Of a stretch of DNA of 64,000 nt, positions 1 through 8,623 are shown piece after piece (the first letter of the stretch is position 1; every line of letters begins with the position of its first letter). The position numbers were made by a program, and so were the translations under genes. This DNA is from Claveliimonas sp034178805 (GTDB lineage: Bacteria > Bacillota > Clostridia > Lachnospirales > Lachnospiraceae), in NCBI RefSeq assembly GCF_050314255.1, contig NZ_JBNPMZ010000008.1, positions 60,648 through 124,647 on the forward strand, written 5' to 3'. The notes under the pieces are model-generated. The model was not told the origin of the DNA, searched no databases, and worked only from the letters and a program-made list of their open reading frames with translations.

Positions 1-2
1 GG

Positions 3-2648
3 GATAAAGGTCTTCTTTATAAGGGATTTAAGATTGTTCCTTACTGCCCGCGCTGTGGTACGCCGCTGTCCGCTCAGGAGGTTGCTCAGGGATATAAGGA
101 TGTAAAAGAGCGTTCCGCTATTGTACGATTCAAAGTAAAGGATGAGGATGCATACATCCTTGCATGGACCACAACACCATGGACACTGCCGTCCAATATC
201 GGTCTCTGTGTAAATCCGGATGAAGAATATGCGAAGGTAAAATGCGCAGACGGATTTGTTTACTATATGGCAACTGCACTGTTGGATACGGTTCTTGGCA
301 AGCTTGCAGAGGAAGACAAACCGGCATATGAGATTCTGGAGACATACCTTGGAAAGGATCTGGAATATAAAGAGTATGAGCCGCTTTATCAGTGTGCATA
401 TGACTGTGCGGCAAAGCAGAATAAGAAAGCATTCTTTGTGACCTGTGATTCCTACGTAACTCTGACCGATGGTACCGGTGTGGTTCATATCGCACCTGCA
501 TTTGGTGAGGATGATGCGAAGGTTGGACGCAAATACGATATGCCGTTCGTTCAGCTTGTAGACGAGAAGGGTAACATGGGAGAGACGACTCCTTTTGCCG
601 GAATTTTCGTAAAGAAAGCAGATCCGCTGGTATTAAAGGATCTGGAAGAGAGGAACCTGTTATTTGAAGCACCGAATTTCGAGCATAGTTATCCGCACTG
701 CTGGAGATGTGATACTCCGCTGATCTATTATGCGCGTGAGTCCTGGTTCATCAAGATGACAGATGTAAAAGACGATCTGATTGCAAATAATAATACAATT
801 AACTGGATTCCGGAAAGTATCGGTAAGGGACGTTTCGGAGACTGGCTTGAAAATGTACAGGACTGGGGCATCAGCCGTAACCGCTACTGGGGTACTCCGT
901 TAAATATCTGGGAGTGTGAATGCGGACATCAGCATTCTATTGGAAGCATTGCAGAGCTTAAGGAAATGTCCGACAACTGTCCGGATGATATTGAACTTCA
1001 CCGTCCGTACATTGATGAAGTAACGATCCGCTGCCCGAAGTGCGGAAAGCCGATGCATCGTGTGCCGGAGGTTATTGACTGCTGGTTTGACAGTGGTTCC
1101 ATGCCGTTTGCACAGCACCATTATCCATTTGAAAATAAAGACCTGTTCGAGCAGCAGTTCCCGGCAGATTTTATCTCCGAGGCGGTAGACCAGACACGTG
1201 GATGGTTCTATTCCCTGCTGGCTATCTCTACCCTGATCTTTAACAAGGCTCCGTACAAGAACGTTATCGTACTGGGCCATGTGCAGGATGAGAACGGACA
1301 GAAGATGAGTAAATCCAAAGGAAATGCGGTAGATCCGTTTGATGCACTGGAGACCTATGGCGCAGATGCGATCCGCTGGTACTTCTATGTAAACAGTGCT
1401 CCGTGGCTGCCGAACCGTTTCCATGGAAAAGCAGTCGTAGAGGGACAGAGAAAGTTCATGGGTACTCTGTGGAATACCTATGCATTCTTCGTGCTTTATG
1501 CAAATATTGATGAATTTGACGCTACAAAATACAGTCTGGAGTATGATAAGCTTCCTGTTATGGACAAATGGCTTTTGTCCAAGCTGAATACACTGATCAA
1601 AGAAGTGGACGGTCATCTGGAAAACTACAGAATTCCGGAAGCAGCAAGAGCTCTGCAGGAGTTTGTGGATGATATGAGTAACTGGTATGTAAGACGTTCC
1701 AGAGAGCGTTTCTGGGCAAAGGGAATGCCGCAGGATAAGATCAATGCATACATGACTCTGTACACTGCTCTGGTTACGGTAGCGAAAGTTGCCGCTCCGA
1801 TGATTCCGTTCATGACGGAGGAGATTTACCAGAATCTGGTAAGAAGCATTGACGAAAATGCACCGGAGAGTATCCACCTGTGCGATTTCCCGGTAGCAGA
1901 TGAGACGATGATCGATAAAGAGCTGGAAGCTAACATGGAGGAAGTCCTGAAGCTGGTTGTAATGGGACGTGCCTGCAGAAATACCGCAAATATCAAGAAC
2001 AGACAGCCGATCGGTCAGATGTTCGTTAAGGCAGATTTCGAACTTCCGGAATTTTATCAGGATATCGTAAAAGAAGAATTAAATGTAAAAACTGTAACAT
2101 TTACACAAGACGTACGAGATTTTACATCCTATACTTTTAAACCTCAGCTAAAGACAGTCGGACCAAAATATGGTAAAATGTTGGGTGGAATCAAGGCTGC
2201 GCTGGATGGACTTGACGGAAATGCTGCAATGGATGAGCTGAATCAGAATGGAACGCTGAAGCTTGAGGTAAATGGCCAGGCGATCTCACTTCTCAGAGAG
2301 GACCTGCTCATCGATACTGCACAGATGGAAGGCTATGTATCCGAAAATAATAATGGCATCACGGTTGTACTGGATACCAATCTGACAGCAGAGCTTCTGG
2401 AAGAAGGATTTGTGCGTGAGATCATCAGTAAAGTTCAGACGATGCGTAAGGAAGCAGACTTTGAAGTGACTGATAAGATTCGCGTTACTTATACCGGCAG
2501 TGAGAAGGCAGAGAAAGTATTTGCCGATCACGCAGAAGAGATTGGAAGCGAGACGCTGGCAGTTTCCGTGACAAAGGCAGAGCCGACAGGATACACCAAG
2601 GAATGGGGCATCAATGGAGAGAAAGTGACGATTGGTGTAGAAAGATAA
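3..2648 (+). CDS. ileS: isoleucine--tRNA ligase, 5'-truncated by window edge
   Basis: Cytosolic class I aminoacyl-tRNA synthetase that charges tRNA-Ile and edits mischarged valine. The gene is open from base 3, with 881 codons visible. A cysteine pair lies in CPRCGTPLS at the start, then CWRCDTPLIYYARESWF and the KMSKS ATP-binding motif at 1302-1316. After the catalytic core come the anticodon-binding domain and a long C-terminal extension without the CxxC finger of E. coli-type IleRS. This fits the longer clostridial/eukaryote-like (type 2) IleRS of about 1,040 residues. The HIGH motif and start lie outside the window. The next gene begins 28 bp downstream. Confidence 0.96.
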   Translation, partial: DKGLLYKGFKIVPYCPRCGTPLSAQEVAQGYKDVKERSAIVRFKVKDEDAYILAWTTTPWTLPSNIGLCVNPDEEYAKVKCADGFVYYMATALLDTVLGKLAEEDKPAYEILETYLGKDLEYKEYEPLYQCAYDCAAKQNKKAFFVTCDSYVTLTDGTGVVHIAPAFGEDDAKVGRKYDMPFVQLVDEKGNMGETTPFAGIFVKKADPLVLKDLEERNLLFEAPNFEHSYPHCWRCDTPLIYYARESWFIKMTDVKDDLIANNNTINWIPESIGKGRFGDWLENVQDWGISRNRYWGTPLNIWECECGHQHSIGSIAELKEMSDNCPDDIELHRPYIDEVTIRCPKCGKPMHRVPEVIDCWFDSGSMPFAQHHYPFENKDLFEQQFPADFISEAVDQTRGWFYSLLAISTLIFNKAPYKNVIVLGHVQDENGQKMSKSKGNAVDPFDALETYGADAIRWYFYVNSAPWLPNRFHGKAVVEGQRKFMGTLWNTYAFFVLYANIDEFDATKYSLEYDKLPVMDKWLLSKLNTLIKEVDGHLENYRIPEAARALQEFVDDMSNWYVRRSRERFWAKGMPQDKINAYMTLYTALVTVAKVAAPMIPFMTEEIYQNLVRSIDENAPESIHLCDFPVADETMIDKELEANMEEVLKLVVMGRACRNTANIKNRQPIGQMFVKADFELPEFYQDIVKEELNVKTVTFTQDVRDFTSYTFKPQLKTVGPKYGKMLGGIKAALDGLDGNAAMDELNQNGTLKLEVNGQAISLLREDLLIDTAQMEGYVSENNNGITVVLDTNLTAELLEEGFVREIISKVQTMRKEADFEVTDKIRVTYTGSEKAEKVFADHAEEIGSETLAVSVTKAEPTGYTKEWGINGEKVTIGVER

Positions 2649-2676
2649 CAAACCGATAAAAGAGGGAGAATTTCGC

Positions 2677-5166
2677 ATGTATAATCCAAGATTTGACAAG
2701 AAGGCATTTAAAAAAGAGGTTGAAAACAACGTAAAATCTCTTTACAGAAGAACAGTAGATGAAGCGACACCGCAGCAGTTATTTCAGGCTGTGTCCTATG
2801 CTGTGAAAGAAGCAATCATCGATGACTGGATTGCAACTCAGAATCAGTATAAAAAGGATGATCCGAAGACAGTATATTATATGTCCATGGAATTCCTGAT
2901 GGGTCGTGCTTTGGGTAATAACCTGATTAACATGACAGCGTACAAGGAAGTAAAAGAAGCGCTGGATGAGATGGGCATTGATTTAAATGTCCTGGAGGAT
3001 GAGGAACCGGATGCAGCACTTGGTAACGGCGGTCTTGGCCGTCTGGCTGCGTGTTTCCTGGATTCCCTTGCAACTCTGGGCTACGCAGCATATGGTTGTG
3101 GTATCCGTTATAAATACGGTATGTTCAAACAAAAGATTGAAAACGGCTATCAGATCGAGACTCCGGATGACTGGCTTAAGGAAGGTAATCCGTTCGAGCT
3201 TCGTCGTGAAGAATATGCGAAGGAAGTTCGCTTTGGCGGAAATATCCGTGTAGAGTATGATGTAAACACAGGCAAGACTCATTTCGTACAGGAGAACTAT
3301 GAGTCTGTTATGGCAATCCCGTATGATATGCCAATCGTGGGATATGGCAATCACGTGGTAAATACCTTACGTATCTGGGATGCAAAGGCCATCACTGACT
3401 TCCAGCTTGAGTCCTTTGACCGTGGTGATTATCACAAGGCAGTAGAGCAGGAGAACCTGGCTAAGACTATCGTAGAGGTACTTTACCCGAATGATAACCA
3501 CTATGCCGGAAAAGAGCTGCGTCTGAAACAGCAGTATTTCTTCATTTCTGCAAGTATTCAGGCAGCAATTGCTAAATTTAAGAAAACACACGATGATCTT
3601 CACAAGCTGCCGGAGAAGGTTACATTCCAGATGAATGATACCCATCCGACCGTTGCAGTTGGTGAATTAATGCGTATCCTTCTGGATGAAGAGGGAATGG
3701 AATGGGATGAAGCGTGGGATATTACCACAAAGACCTGTGCATACACCAACCATACCATCATGGCAGAAGCTCTGGAGAAATGGCCGATCGACCTGTTCTC
3801 AAGACTGCTTCCACGTGTATACCAGATCATTCAGGAGATTGACCGCCGTTTCGTGATCAAGATCCGTGAAATGTATCCGGGCAACGAGGAAAAGGTACGC
3901 AAGATGGCAATCCTGTACAACGGACAGGTAAGAATGGCTCATCTGGCAATCGTCGGAGGATTTTCTGTAAATGGTGTTGCAAGACTTCATACAGAGATCC
4001 TGAAAGCTCAGGAGCTTAGAGATTTCTATGAAATGATGCCTGAGAAGTTCAATAACAAGACAAATGGTATCACTCAGAGACGTTTCCTTCTGCACGGCAA
4101 TCCGCTTCTTGCAGACTGGGTAACCGAAAAACTCGGATCCGATGCATGGGTAACAGATCTGTCTCAGATGGCAAAATTAAAACCGCTGGCAGATGACCAG
4201 AAGGCTCTGACAGAGTTCATGGAAATCAAATACAAGAATAAAGAAAGACTTGCAGACTACATCCTGAAGCATAACGGAGTAGAGGTTGATCCGCGTTCTA
4301 TCTTCGATGTACAGGTAAAACGTCTCCACGAGTATAAGCGTCAGCTTCTGAACATTTTACATGTAATGTATCTGTACAACCAGATCAAAGAGCATCCGGA
4401 GATGTCCTTCTATCCGAGAACATTTATCTTCGGTGCCAAGGCAAGTGCAGGTTATGTCCGTGCGAAAGAGATCATTAAGCTGATCAACTCCGTAGCAGAG
4501 GTGGTAAATAACGACAGAAGTATCAACGGCAAACTGAAGGTTGTATTCATCGAGGATTACCGTGTATCCAATGCAGAGATGATCTTTGCGGCAGCAGATG
4601 TCAGCGAGCAGATTTCCACAGCTTCCAAGGAGGCTTCCGGTACAGGTAACATGAAGTTCATGCTGAACGGTGCACCGACACTGGGAACCATGGACGGAGC
4701 TAACGTTGAGATCGTAGAAGAAGTAGGAATCGAGAATGCATTTATCTTTGGATTAAGCTCTGATGAGGTTATTAATTATGAAAAGAACGGAGGATATTAT
4801 CCGAGAGACATTTACAACAATGATCCGGAAATCCGCCGCGTAGTAGACCAGCTGGTAGACGGAACCTATGCACATGGCGACAGAGAGATGTATCGTGACC
4901 TGTATAACTCTCTTCTGAATCCACAGGGTAACGGACGTGCAGACGTATACTTCATTCTGAAGGATTTCCGCGCATATGCAGAGGCACAGAAGCGTGTAGA
5001 AGCAGCTTACATCGACAGAGAAGGATGGGCTAAGAAAGCACTTCTTAACACCGCATGCTGTGGTAAATTCACTTCCGACAGAACAATCCAGGAATATGTA
5101 AATGATATCTGGCATCTGGATCCGGTTAAGGTTGAAGTGAAAGAGCCTGTAGAAGAATTAGAATAA
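2677..5166 (+). CDS. glgP: glycogen/starch/alpha-glucan phosphorylase
   Basis: GT35 phosphorylase of 829 residues that releases glucose-1-phosphate from alpha-1,4-glucans in the cytosol. Family signatures are MSMEFLMGRALGNNL near residue 68, NGGLGRLAACFLDSLA near 113, and the PLP-lysine region EASGTGNMKFMLNG near 655. Length is normal for the family. The ATG follows GAGGGAG at 2661-2667. The last codons and stop (GAA TAA) overlap the -35 box of a sigma-E-like promoter for the next gene, and the gene ends just before an 18-bp terminator stem. No other glycogen genes are adjacent. Confidence 0.96.
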   Translation: MYNPRFDKKAFKKEVENNVKSLYRRTVDEATPQQLFQAVSYAVKEAIIDDWIATQNQYKKDDPKTVYYMSMEFLMGRALGNNLINMTAYKEVKEALDEMGIDLNVLEDEEPDAALGNGGLGRLAACFLDSLATLGYAAYGCGIRYKYGMFKQKIENGYQIETPDDWLKEGNPFELRREEYAKEVRFGGNIRVEYDVNTGKTHFVQENYESVMAIPYDMPIVGYGNHVVNTLRIWDAKAITDFQLESFDRGDYHKAVEQENLAKTIVEVLYPNDNHYAGKELRLKQQYFFISASIQAAIAKFKKTHDDLHKLPEKVTFQMNDTHPTVAVGELMRILLDEEGMEWDEAWDITTKTCAYTNHTIMAEALEKWPIDLFSRLLPRVYQIIQEIDRRFVIKIREMYPGNEEKVRKMAILYNGQVRMAHLAIVGGFSVNGVARLHTEILKAQELRDFYEMMPEKFNNKTNGITQRRFLLHGNPLLADWVTEKLGSDAWVTDLSQMAKLKPLADDQKALTEFMEIKYKNKERLADYILKHNGVEVDPRSIFDVQVKRLHEYKRQLLNILHVMYLYNQIKEHPEMSFYPRTFIFGAKASAGYVRAKEIIKLINSVAEVVNNDRSINGKLKVVFIEDYRVSNAEMIFAAADVSEQISTASKEASGTGNMKFMLNGAPTLGTMDGANVEIVEEVGIENAFIFGLSSDEVINYEKNGGYYPRDIYNNDPEIRRVVDQLVDGTYAHGDREMYRDLYNSLLNPQGNGRADVYFILKDFRAYAEAQKRVEAAYIDREGWAKKALLNTACCGKFTSDRTIQEYVNDIWHLDPVKVEVKEPVEELE

Positions 5167-5189
5167 AGAAACAAGCCCTCTCATACAAT
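5161..5189 (+). promoter_or_regulatory. sigma-E-like promoter of spoIID
   Basis: GAATAAA (5161-5167), 14 nt, then CATACAAT (5182-5189). The -10 matches the known sigma-E -10 pattern (CATACA-A/C-T) and the spacing is right; the -35 is a partial match. Transcription would start near 5196, in the loop of the terminator hairpin that spans the same DNA. spoIID belongs to the sigma-E regulon in Bacillus and Clostridium, which supports the call. Confidence 0.7.
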
Positions 5190-5231
5190 ATTCAAAAAGG
5201 CGAACTTGAGTATTGTGTGGGAGGGCTTTTT
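5173..5231 (+). terminator. glgP terminator whose 3' arm is the spoIID ribosome-binding site
   Basis: An 18-bp stem (5173-5190 with 5211-5228, two G:U pairs) is followed by a T run ending at 5231. The 3' arm holds GGGAGGG (5219-5225), the only plausible Shine-Dalgarno for the ATG at 5232. Read-through mRNA from glgP would fold the site away, whereas mRNA started in the loop would leave it free. Confidence 0.85.
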
Positions 5232-6113
5232 ATGCGTCAGAAATTAAAACAGCTGGGATGTTATCTTATTATAATTATATTATTGCCTTACGTGGTAACA
5301 GTATTTCTAAATGGACCGGAAGCAGAGTCGTCCGTTTCTGCAGACAGCAACCGGATTAAAGCAGAACATAATGGAAAGGAATCAGAAATATCCATCGAGG
5401 AGTACTGTATCGGTAAATTGGCAAAGGAGATCCCCGTTTCCTACAAATCAGAGGCACTGAAGGCCCAGGCTGTGCTGGTGAGGACGGTTGTATATCAGAA
5501 AATTCGCGAGAACGGGAGCAGTGCAGTGTTTGGGGATGAATTCTGGACTGTTGAAGAAATGCAGAAGCAGTGGGGAATGCCCGGATACGGTAAGAATTAT
5601 CGGAAGCTTAAAGAAGCGTGGGAAGATACGGATGGACAGGTTCTTATGTATGGGGAAAATCTTGCCAATGTACCATTTTGCCGTCTCACTAATGGAAATA
5701 CCAGAGATGGAAAAGAAGTCCTGGGAAGCGAAGATTATCCTTATCTGAAAATCCGGGAGTGTCCGCTGGACATCGAGGCAAAGGAACAGATACAGACAAC
5801 GGTAGTGGACGATATGGATGCGGAGATCACCGCCACCGACACCGCAGGCTATGTGACTGGCGTAAGAGTAGGGCAGGAACAGATGAGCGGAGAGGAATTC
5901 CGAACTGCTCAGGGACTTGCCTCCAGCTGTTTTACCCTGCAGAAATACGATGGAAAGCTCCGAATTGTAACACGGGGCGTGGGTCATGGGCTGGGCATGA
6001 GCCAGTACACGGCAAATGAAATGGCAAAAGAAGGAAAATCCTATGAAGAAATACTGGCATATTTCTTCGAGGGAACAGAAATGAAAGAGGTAGCGGACAT
6101 TGTCCTGGAGTAA
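5232..6113 (+). CDS. spoIID: stage II sporulation protein D
   Basis: Membrane-anchored peptidoglycan lytic transglycosylase of the engulfment machinery (SpoIID/LytB family), 293 residues. One transmembrane segment lies near residues 8-24. The catalytic Glu is in SEALKAQAVLVRTVV, and the conserved C-terminal motif is GVGHGLGMSQYTANEMA. I chose ATG 5232 because GGGAGGG lies 6 nt upstream; an in-frame GTG at 5217 sits inside the terminator stem. The next gene is spoIIQ-like, the order seen in C. difficile. A sigma-E-like promoter and hairpin precede it. Confidence 0.93.
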   Translation: MRQKLKQLGCYLIIIILLPYVVTVFLNGPEAESSVSADSNRIKAEHNGKESEISIEEYCIGKLAKEIPVSYKSEALKAQAVLVRTVVYQKIRENGSSAVFGDEFWTVEEMQKQWGMPGYGKNYRKLKEAWEDTDGQVLMYGENLANVPFCRLTNGNTRDGKEVLGSEDYPYLKIRECPLDIEAKEQIQTTVVDDMDAEITATDTAGYVTGVRVGQEQMSGEEFRTAQGLASSCFTLQKYDGKLRIVTRGVGHGLGMSQYTANEMAKEGKSYEEILAYFFEGTEMKEVADIVLE

Positions 6114-6233
6114 TCATATCTCATTTGATATACGCTCCACGAACGAGTCTTGAATTTTGAAATGTTATAAAATGCGCAAGGCAGTGAATAAGGAATCAGG
6201 CTTCTGGCAAAAATATGGTCAGAGGTGATGAAT

Positions 6234-7007
6234 ATGAATAAGAAGGAAAAACCTTCAAAGGGAAGACGCAGTGCCGCTGTCGGAATAGCAATCTGCTTTA
6301 TTGCAGCAGTTGCCATGGTAGGAACATATACGCTCAGGGAGTATCAAAAATCCCAGAATGATGAGCAGAACGTGACAGAGGATGCGGAAAATACGCAGAA
6401 CGAAACAAAAGAGCCTTCCGAGGAGGCAAACACAGACAAGCTGGTCATTGATCAGGAAGACGATGAAGAAGATGCAGACGGGCAGGATACAGAGGATATG
6501 GATGAAGCCGGAACTTCGGATTCTCAGAACACCCAGGGACAATCCGAAAGCTCAATCAGCAGAACAGCGGGTCAGAGTACAGCATTAAACTTCACAGAAG
6601 ACAGTCAGCTGCTGTGGCCGGTAAATGGCAACGTACTTCTAAACTACAGCATGGATAAGACCGTGTATTTCTCAACATTGGATCAATACAAATACAATCC
6701 GGCACTGATCATTTCCGGTGCGGAGGGAGATCAGGTTATCTGCGGTGCGGCAGGAGTAGTAAAATCCATAGACGTAACAGCACAGACCGGAACTACGGTC
6801 AATGTGGATCTGGGAAATGGATATGAGCTGTTATACGGACAGCTCAAGGAAGTGCCGGTGCAGGTGGGTGATTATGTGGCAGCAAATTCAGTCATCGGAT
6901 ATGTGAGTCAGCCTACCAAGTATTACAGCGTGGAAGGGTGCAATGTGTACTTTGAGATGCGAAAGGATGGTAGACCGGTCAATCCCATGGATTACATGGC
7001 AGAGTGA
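6234..7007 (+). CDS. spoIIQ: SpoIIQ-like degenerate M23 (LytM) membrane protein
   Basis: A 257-residue protein with a basic N-terminus, one transmembrane segment (about residues 15-33), a long acidic Glu/Asp/Gln linker (about 40-115) and a C-terminal M23 fold. The three metal-site histidines expected in M23 enzymes are replaced: NPAL for HxGxD, YGQL for YAHL, and NVYFEM for HLHFE. It is therefore probably a non-enzymatic binding partner, as B. subtilis SpoIIQ is for SpoIIIAH. Position after spoIID supports spoIIQ. SD AGAGGTGAT (6221-6229) favours ATG 6234; ATG 6228 and GTG 6225 are alternatives. No spoIIID follows, unlike C. difficile. Confidence 0.8.
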   Translation: MNKKEKPSKGRRSAAVGIAICFIAAVAMVGTYTLREYQKSQNDEQNVTEDAENTQNETKEPSEEANTDKLVIDQEDDEEDADGQDTEDMDEAGTSDSQNTQGQSESSISRTAGQSTALNFTEDSQLLWPVNGNVLLNYSMDKTVYFSTLDQYKYNPALIISGAEGDQVICGAAGVVKSIDVTAQTGTTVNVDLGNGYELLYGQLKEVPVQVGDYVAANSVIGYVSQPTKYYSVEGCNVYFEMRKDGRPVNPMDYMAE

Positions 7008-7009
7008 TG

Positions 7010-7047
7010 TTGAGGACGTAGCAAAATGCATTTTGCTACGTCCTCAA
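7010..7047. terminator. 38-bp perfect palindrome after spoIIQ-like gene
   Basis: TTGAGGACG to CGTCCTCAA with no loop beyond a central TGCA. It begins 3 bp past the stop codon. It is followed by TTAACG, not a clean T run, so it may be an RNA-stabilising or weak terminator, or a binding palindrome. Confidence 0.6.
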
Positions 7048-7132
7048 TTAACGTTTGTGGTGTCCCCATTTGACATTTACCCTGTCCCTAAATGATTTTA
7101 TGCGGTATAATGATGAGCAAAGGGAGAGAAAG

Positions 7133-7381
7133 ATGAACTATACATATATATTAAAATGTGCGGATGGCACCCTGTATACGGGGTGGACAAATGATATAGA
7201 GAAGAGAATACGGGAGCATAATGCCGGTCGCGGCGCGAAGTATACGCGAAGCCGAACGCCGGTGGAGCTGGTATATTATGAGATATTTGAGACAAAGCAG
7301 GAAGCTATGAAAAGAGAGTATGCAATTAAGCATATGGGAAGAGCAAAAAAAGAAGCCCTGATTTATGCCGGAAACAGTTAA
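7133..7381 (+). CDS. GIY-YIG nuclease superfamily protein (UPF0213/YhbQ type)
   Basis: Single-domain GIY-YIG protein of 82 residues. The motif appears as YTYILKCADGTLYTGW, followed by the conserved Arg of EKRIREHNAG, the KYTRSRTPVELVYYE block and a Glu in KQEAMKREYAIK. Such stand-alone proteins are common in Firmicutes; a role in DNA repair is assumed, not proven. ATG 7133 is chosen because GGGAGAG lies 5-10 nt upstream; an in-frame start 26 codons earlier has no ribosome-binding site. The gene end forms half of a bidirectional terminator with the convergent trhA. Confidence 0.88.
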   Translation: MNYTYILKCADGTLYTGWTNDIEKRIREHNAGRGAKYTRSRTPVELVYYEIFETKQEAMKREYAIKHMGRAKKEALIYAGNS

Positions 7382-7412
7382 ATCAAGATGCATATTCCGG
7401 TATAAATCAGGG
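7356..7412. terminator. bidirectional terminator between GIY-YIG gene and trhA
   Basis: An 18-bp stem (7356-7373 with 7395-7412, one G:U) overlaps the GIY-YIG stop codon and lies between two convergent genes. Confidence 0.7.
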
Positions 7413-7432
7413 TTAGAGATACCGTGTAATAT

Positions 7433-8098
7433 TTACAGCACAAATGCATACATCACAATGAAATGGCAGGCACTTCCGCCCATAACGAAAAGGTGGAAAA
7501 TTTCGTGGCTTCCAAAGTTCTTATGCTTCATATTGAAAATCGGAAGCTTAAGTGCGTATATTACTCCACCGATGGTGTAGATTATACCGCCTGCCAACAG
7601 CCATCCAAAAGCTGCAGGACTCATGGAGTTGAGTATCTGGGTAAATGCGAGAACACAGGTCCATCCCATGCCGATGTAAAGAACCGAGGAAACCCATTTC
7701 GGACAGTATACCCAAAACGCTTTTATTAAAATTCCTATGATCGCGATTCCCCATACGAGACTCAGAAGAATCAGGCCTGTTCTTCCGCCGAGAACCAGGA
7801 GGCAGATTGGCGTATAGCTTCCGGCAATCAACACAAAGATCATCATATGGTCAATTTTCTTCAGAATTGTATTCATTTTGTCGGAAATGTTAAATGTATG
7901 GTAGCTGGTGCTGGCCGCATACAGAAGAATCAGGCTGGCAGCATAAATTGCGATGGAAATGATATAAATCTTTCCAGGCTCATGTGCGGCTTTTATTAGA
8001 AGCGGTACGGCTGCAAAGATAGCCATCAGCATGCCGATAAAATGTGTGATGGCGCTGCCGGGATCCTTGATATGTCGGATCTTTGTTGAATTATTCAT
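7433..8098 (-). CDS. trhA: hemolysin III / TrhA family membrane protein
   Basis: PAQR-type integral membrane protein of 221 residues with seven predicted hydrophobic helices. Family residues are visible: SxxYHTF in the second helix region, KKIDHMMIFVLIAGSYTP, and the C-terminal HEIFHLFVMGGSACHF with the two His of the presumed metal site. It is linked to membrane homeostasis in other bacteria; true haemolysis is doubtful. AAGGAGGT lies 6 nt before the ATG. Confidence 0.93.
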   Translation of the reverse strand: MNNSTKIRHIKDPGSAITHFIGMLMAIFAAVPLLIKAAHEPGKIYIISIAIYAASLILLYAASTSYHTFNISDKMNTILKKIDHMMIFVLIAGSYTPICLLVLGGRTGLILLSLVWGIAIIGILIKAFWVYCPKWVSSVLYIGMGWTCVLAFTQILNSMSPAAFGWLLAGGIIYTIGGVIYALKLPIFNMKHKNFGSHEIFHLFVMGGSACHFIVMYAFVL

Positions 8099-8234
8099 GA
8101 AAATACCTCCTTGATTACAATACCAAAGTGATTCGAGTTACTCTTGCATGTAGTTTTAAAAACTATATTAAGTATATGTGAATATTACATCAGATATGAC
8201 AAAAAATCAAGGGGAATTCAATTTTTATTATAAA

Positions 8235-8620
8235 TTACAAGCCATGTGCCACTTCGAATCCGCTACGCTTCATCTCAGTGGACGGCTGTCGCCGAATAAT
8301 AGAAAAATAATAAACGCCCGAACAAGTAAACTTGCCGGGCGTTATTTTCACCATTTTGAAAGCTACGCCGAGCCATTCATAGCCCTACGGGCTATTTCAT
8401 GTTGGGCTGTCGCCGGAGAGTATGTTACGCCAAGCCAGCTCGAATCCGCTACGCTGCTTCTCGCTGTCGGCTGTCGCTTTGTTGCTTTACAAGCCATGCG
8501 CCACTTCGATTTCGCTGCGCTTCATCTCAGTGGACGGCTGTCGCCGTATAAAATGGCAAAAATATACGCCCTTACAAGTAAACTTGTAGGGCGTTATTTT
8601 CACCATTTTACATGGCTTGT
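8235..8620. repeat. intergenic repeat block: two 123-bp direct repeats with terminator hairpins
   Basis: This fills the 525-bp gap between trhA and rbr. Copy 1 (8235-8357) and copy 2 (8487-8609) have equal length and start 252 bp apart. Each holds an ACGCCC...GGGCGT hairpin (8313-8343; 8566-8595) followed by TTATTTT. Read leftwards, the second hairpin with its ATATTTTT run is a good rbr terminator. Copy 2 is bounded by inverted ACAAGCCATG (8489-8498) and CATGGCTTGT (8611-8620). A further half copy lies near 8430-8470. Motif AGCG-A/T-AGCGGA-A/T-TCGA recurs near 20.0 kb. A 149-codon ORF across it is judged spurious. Confidence 0.8.
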
Positions 8621-8623
8621 AGC

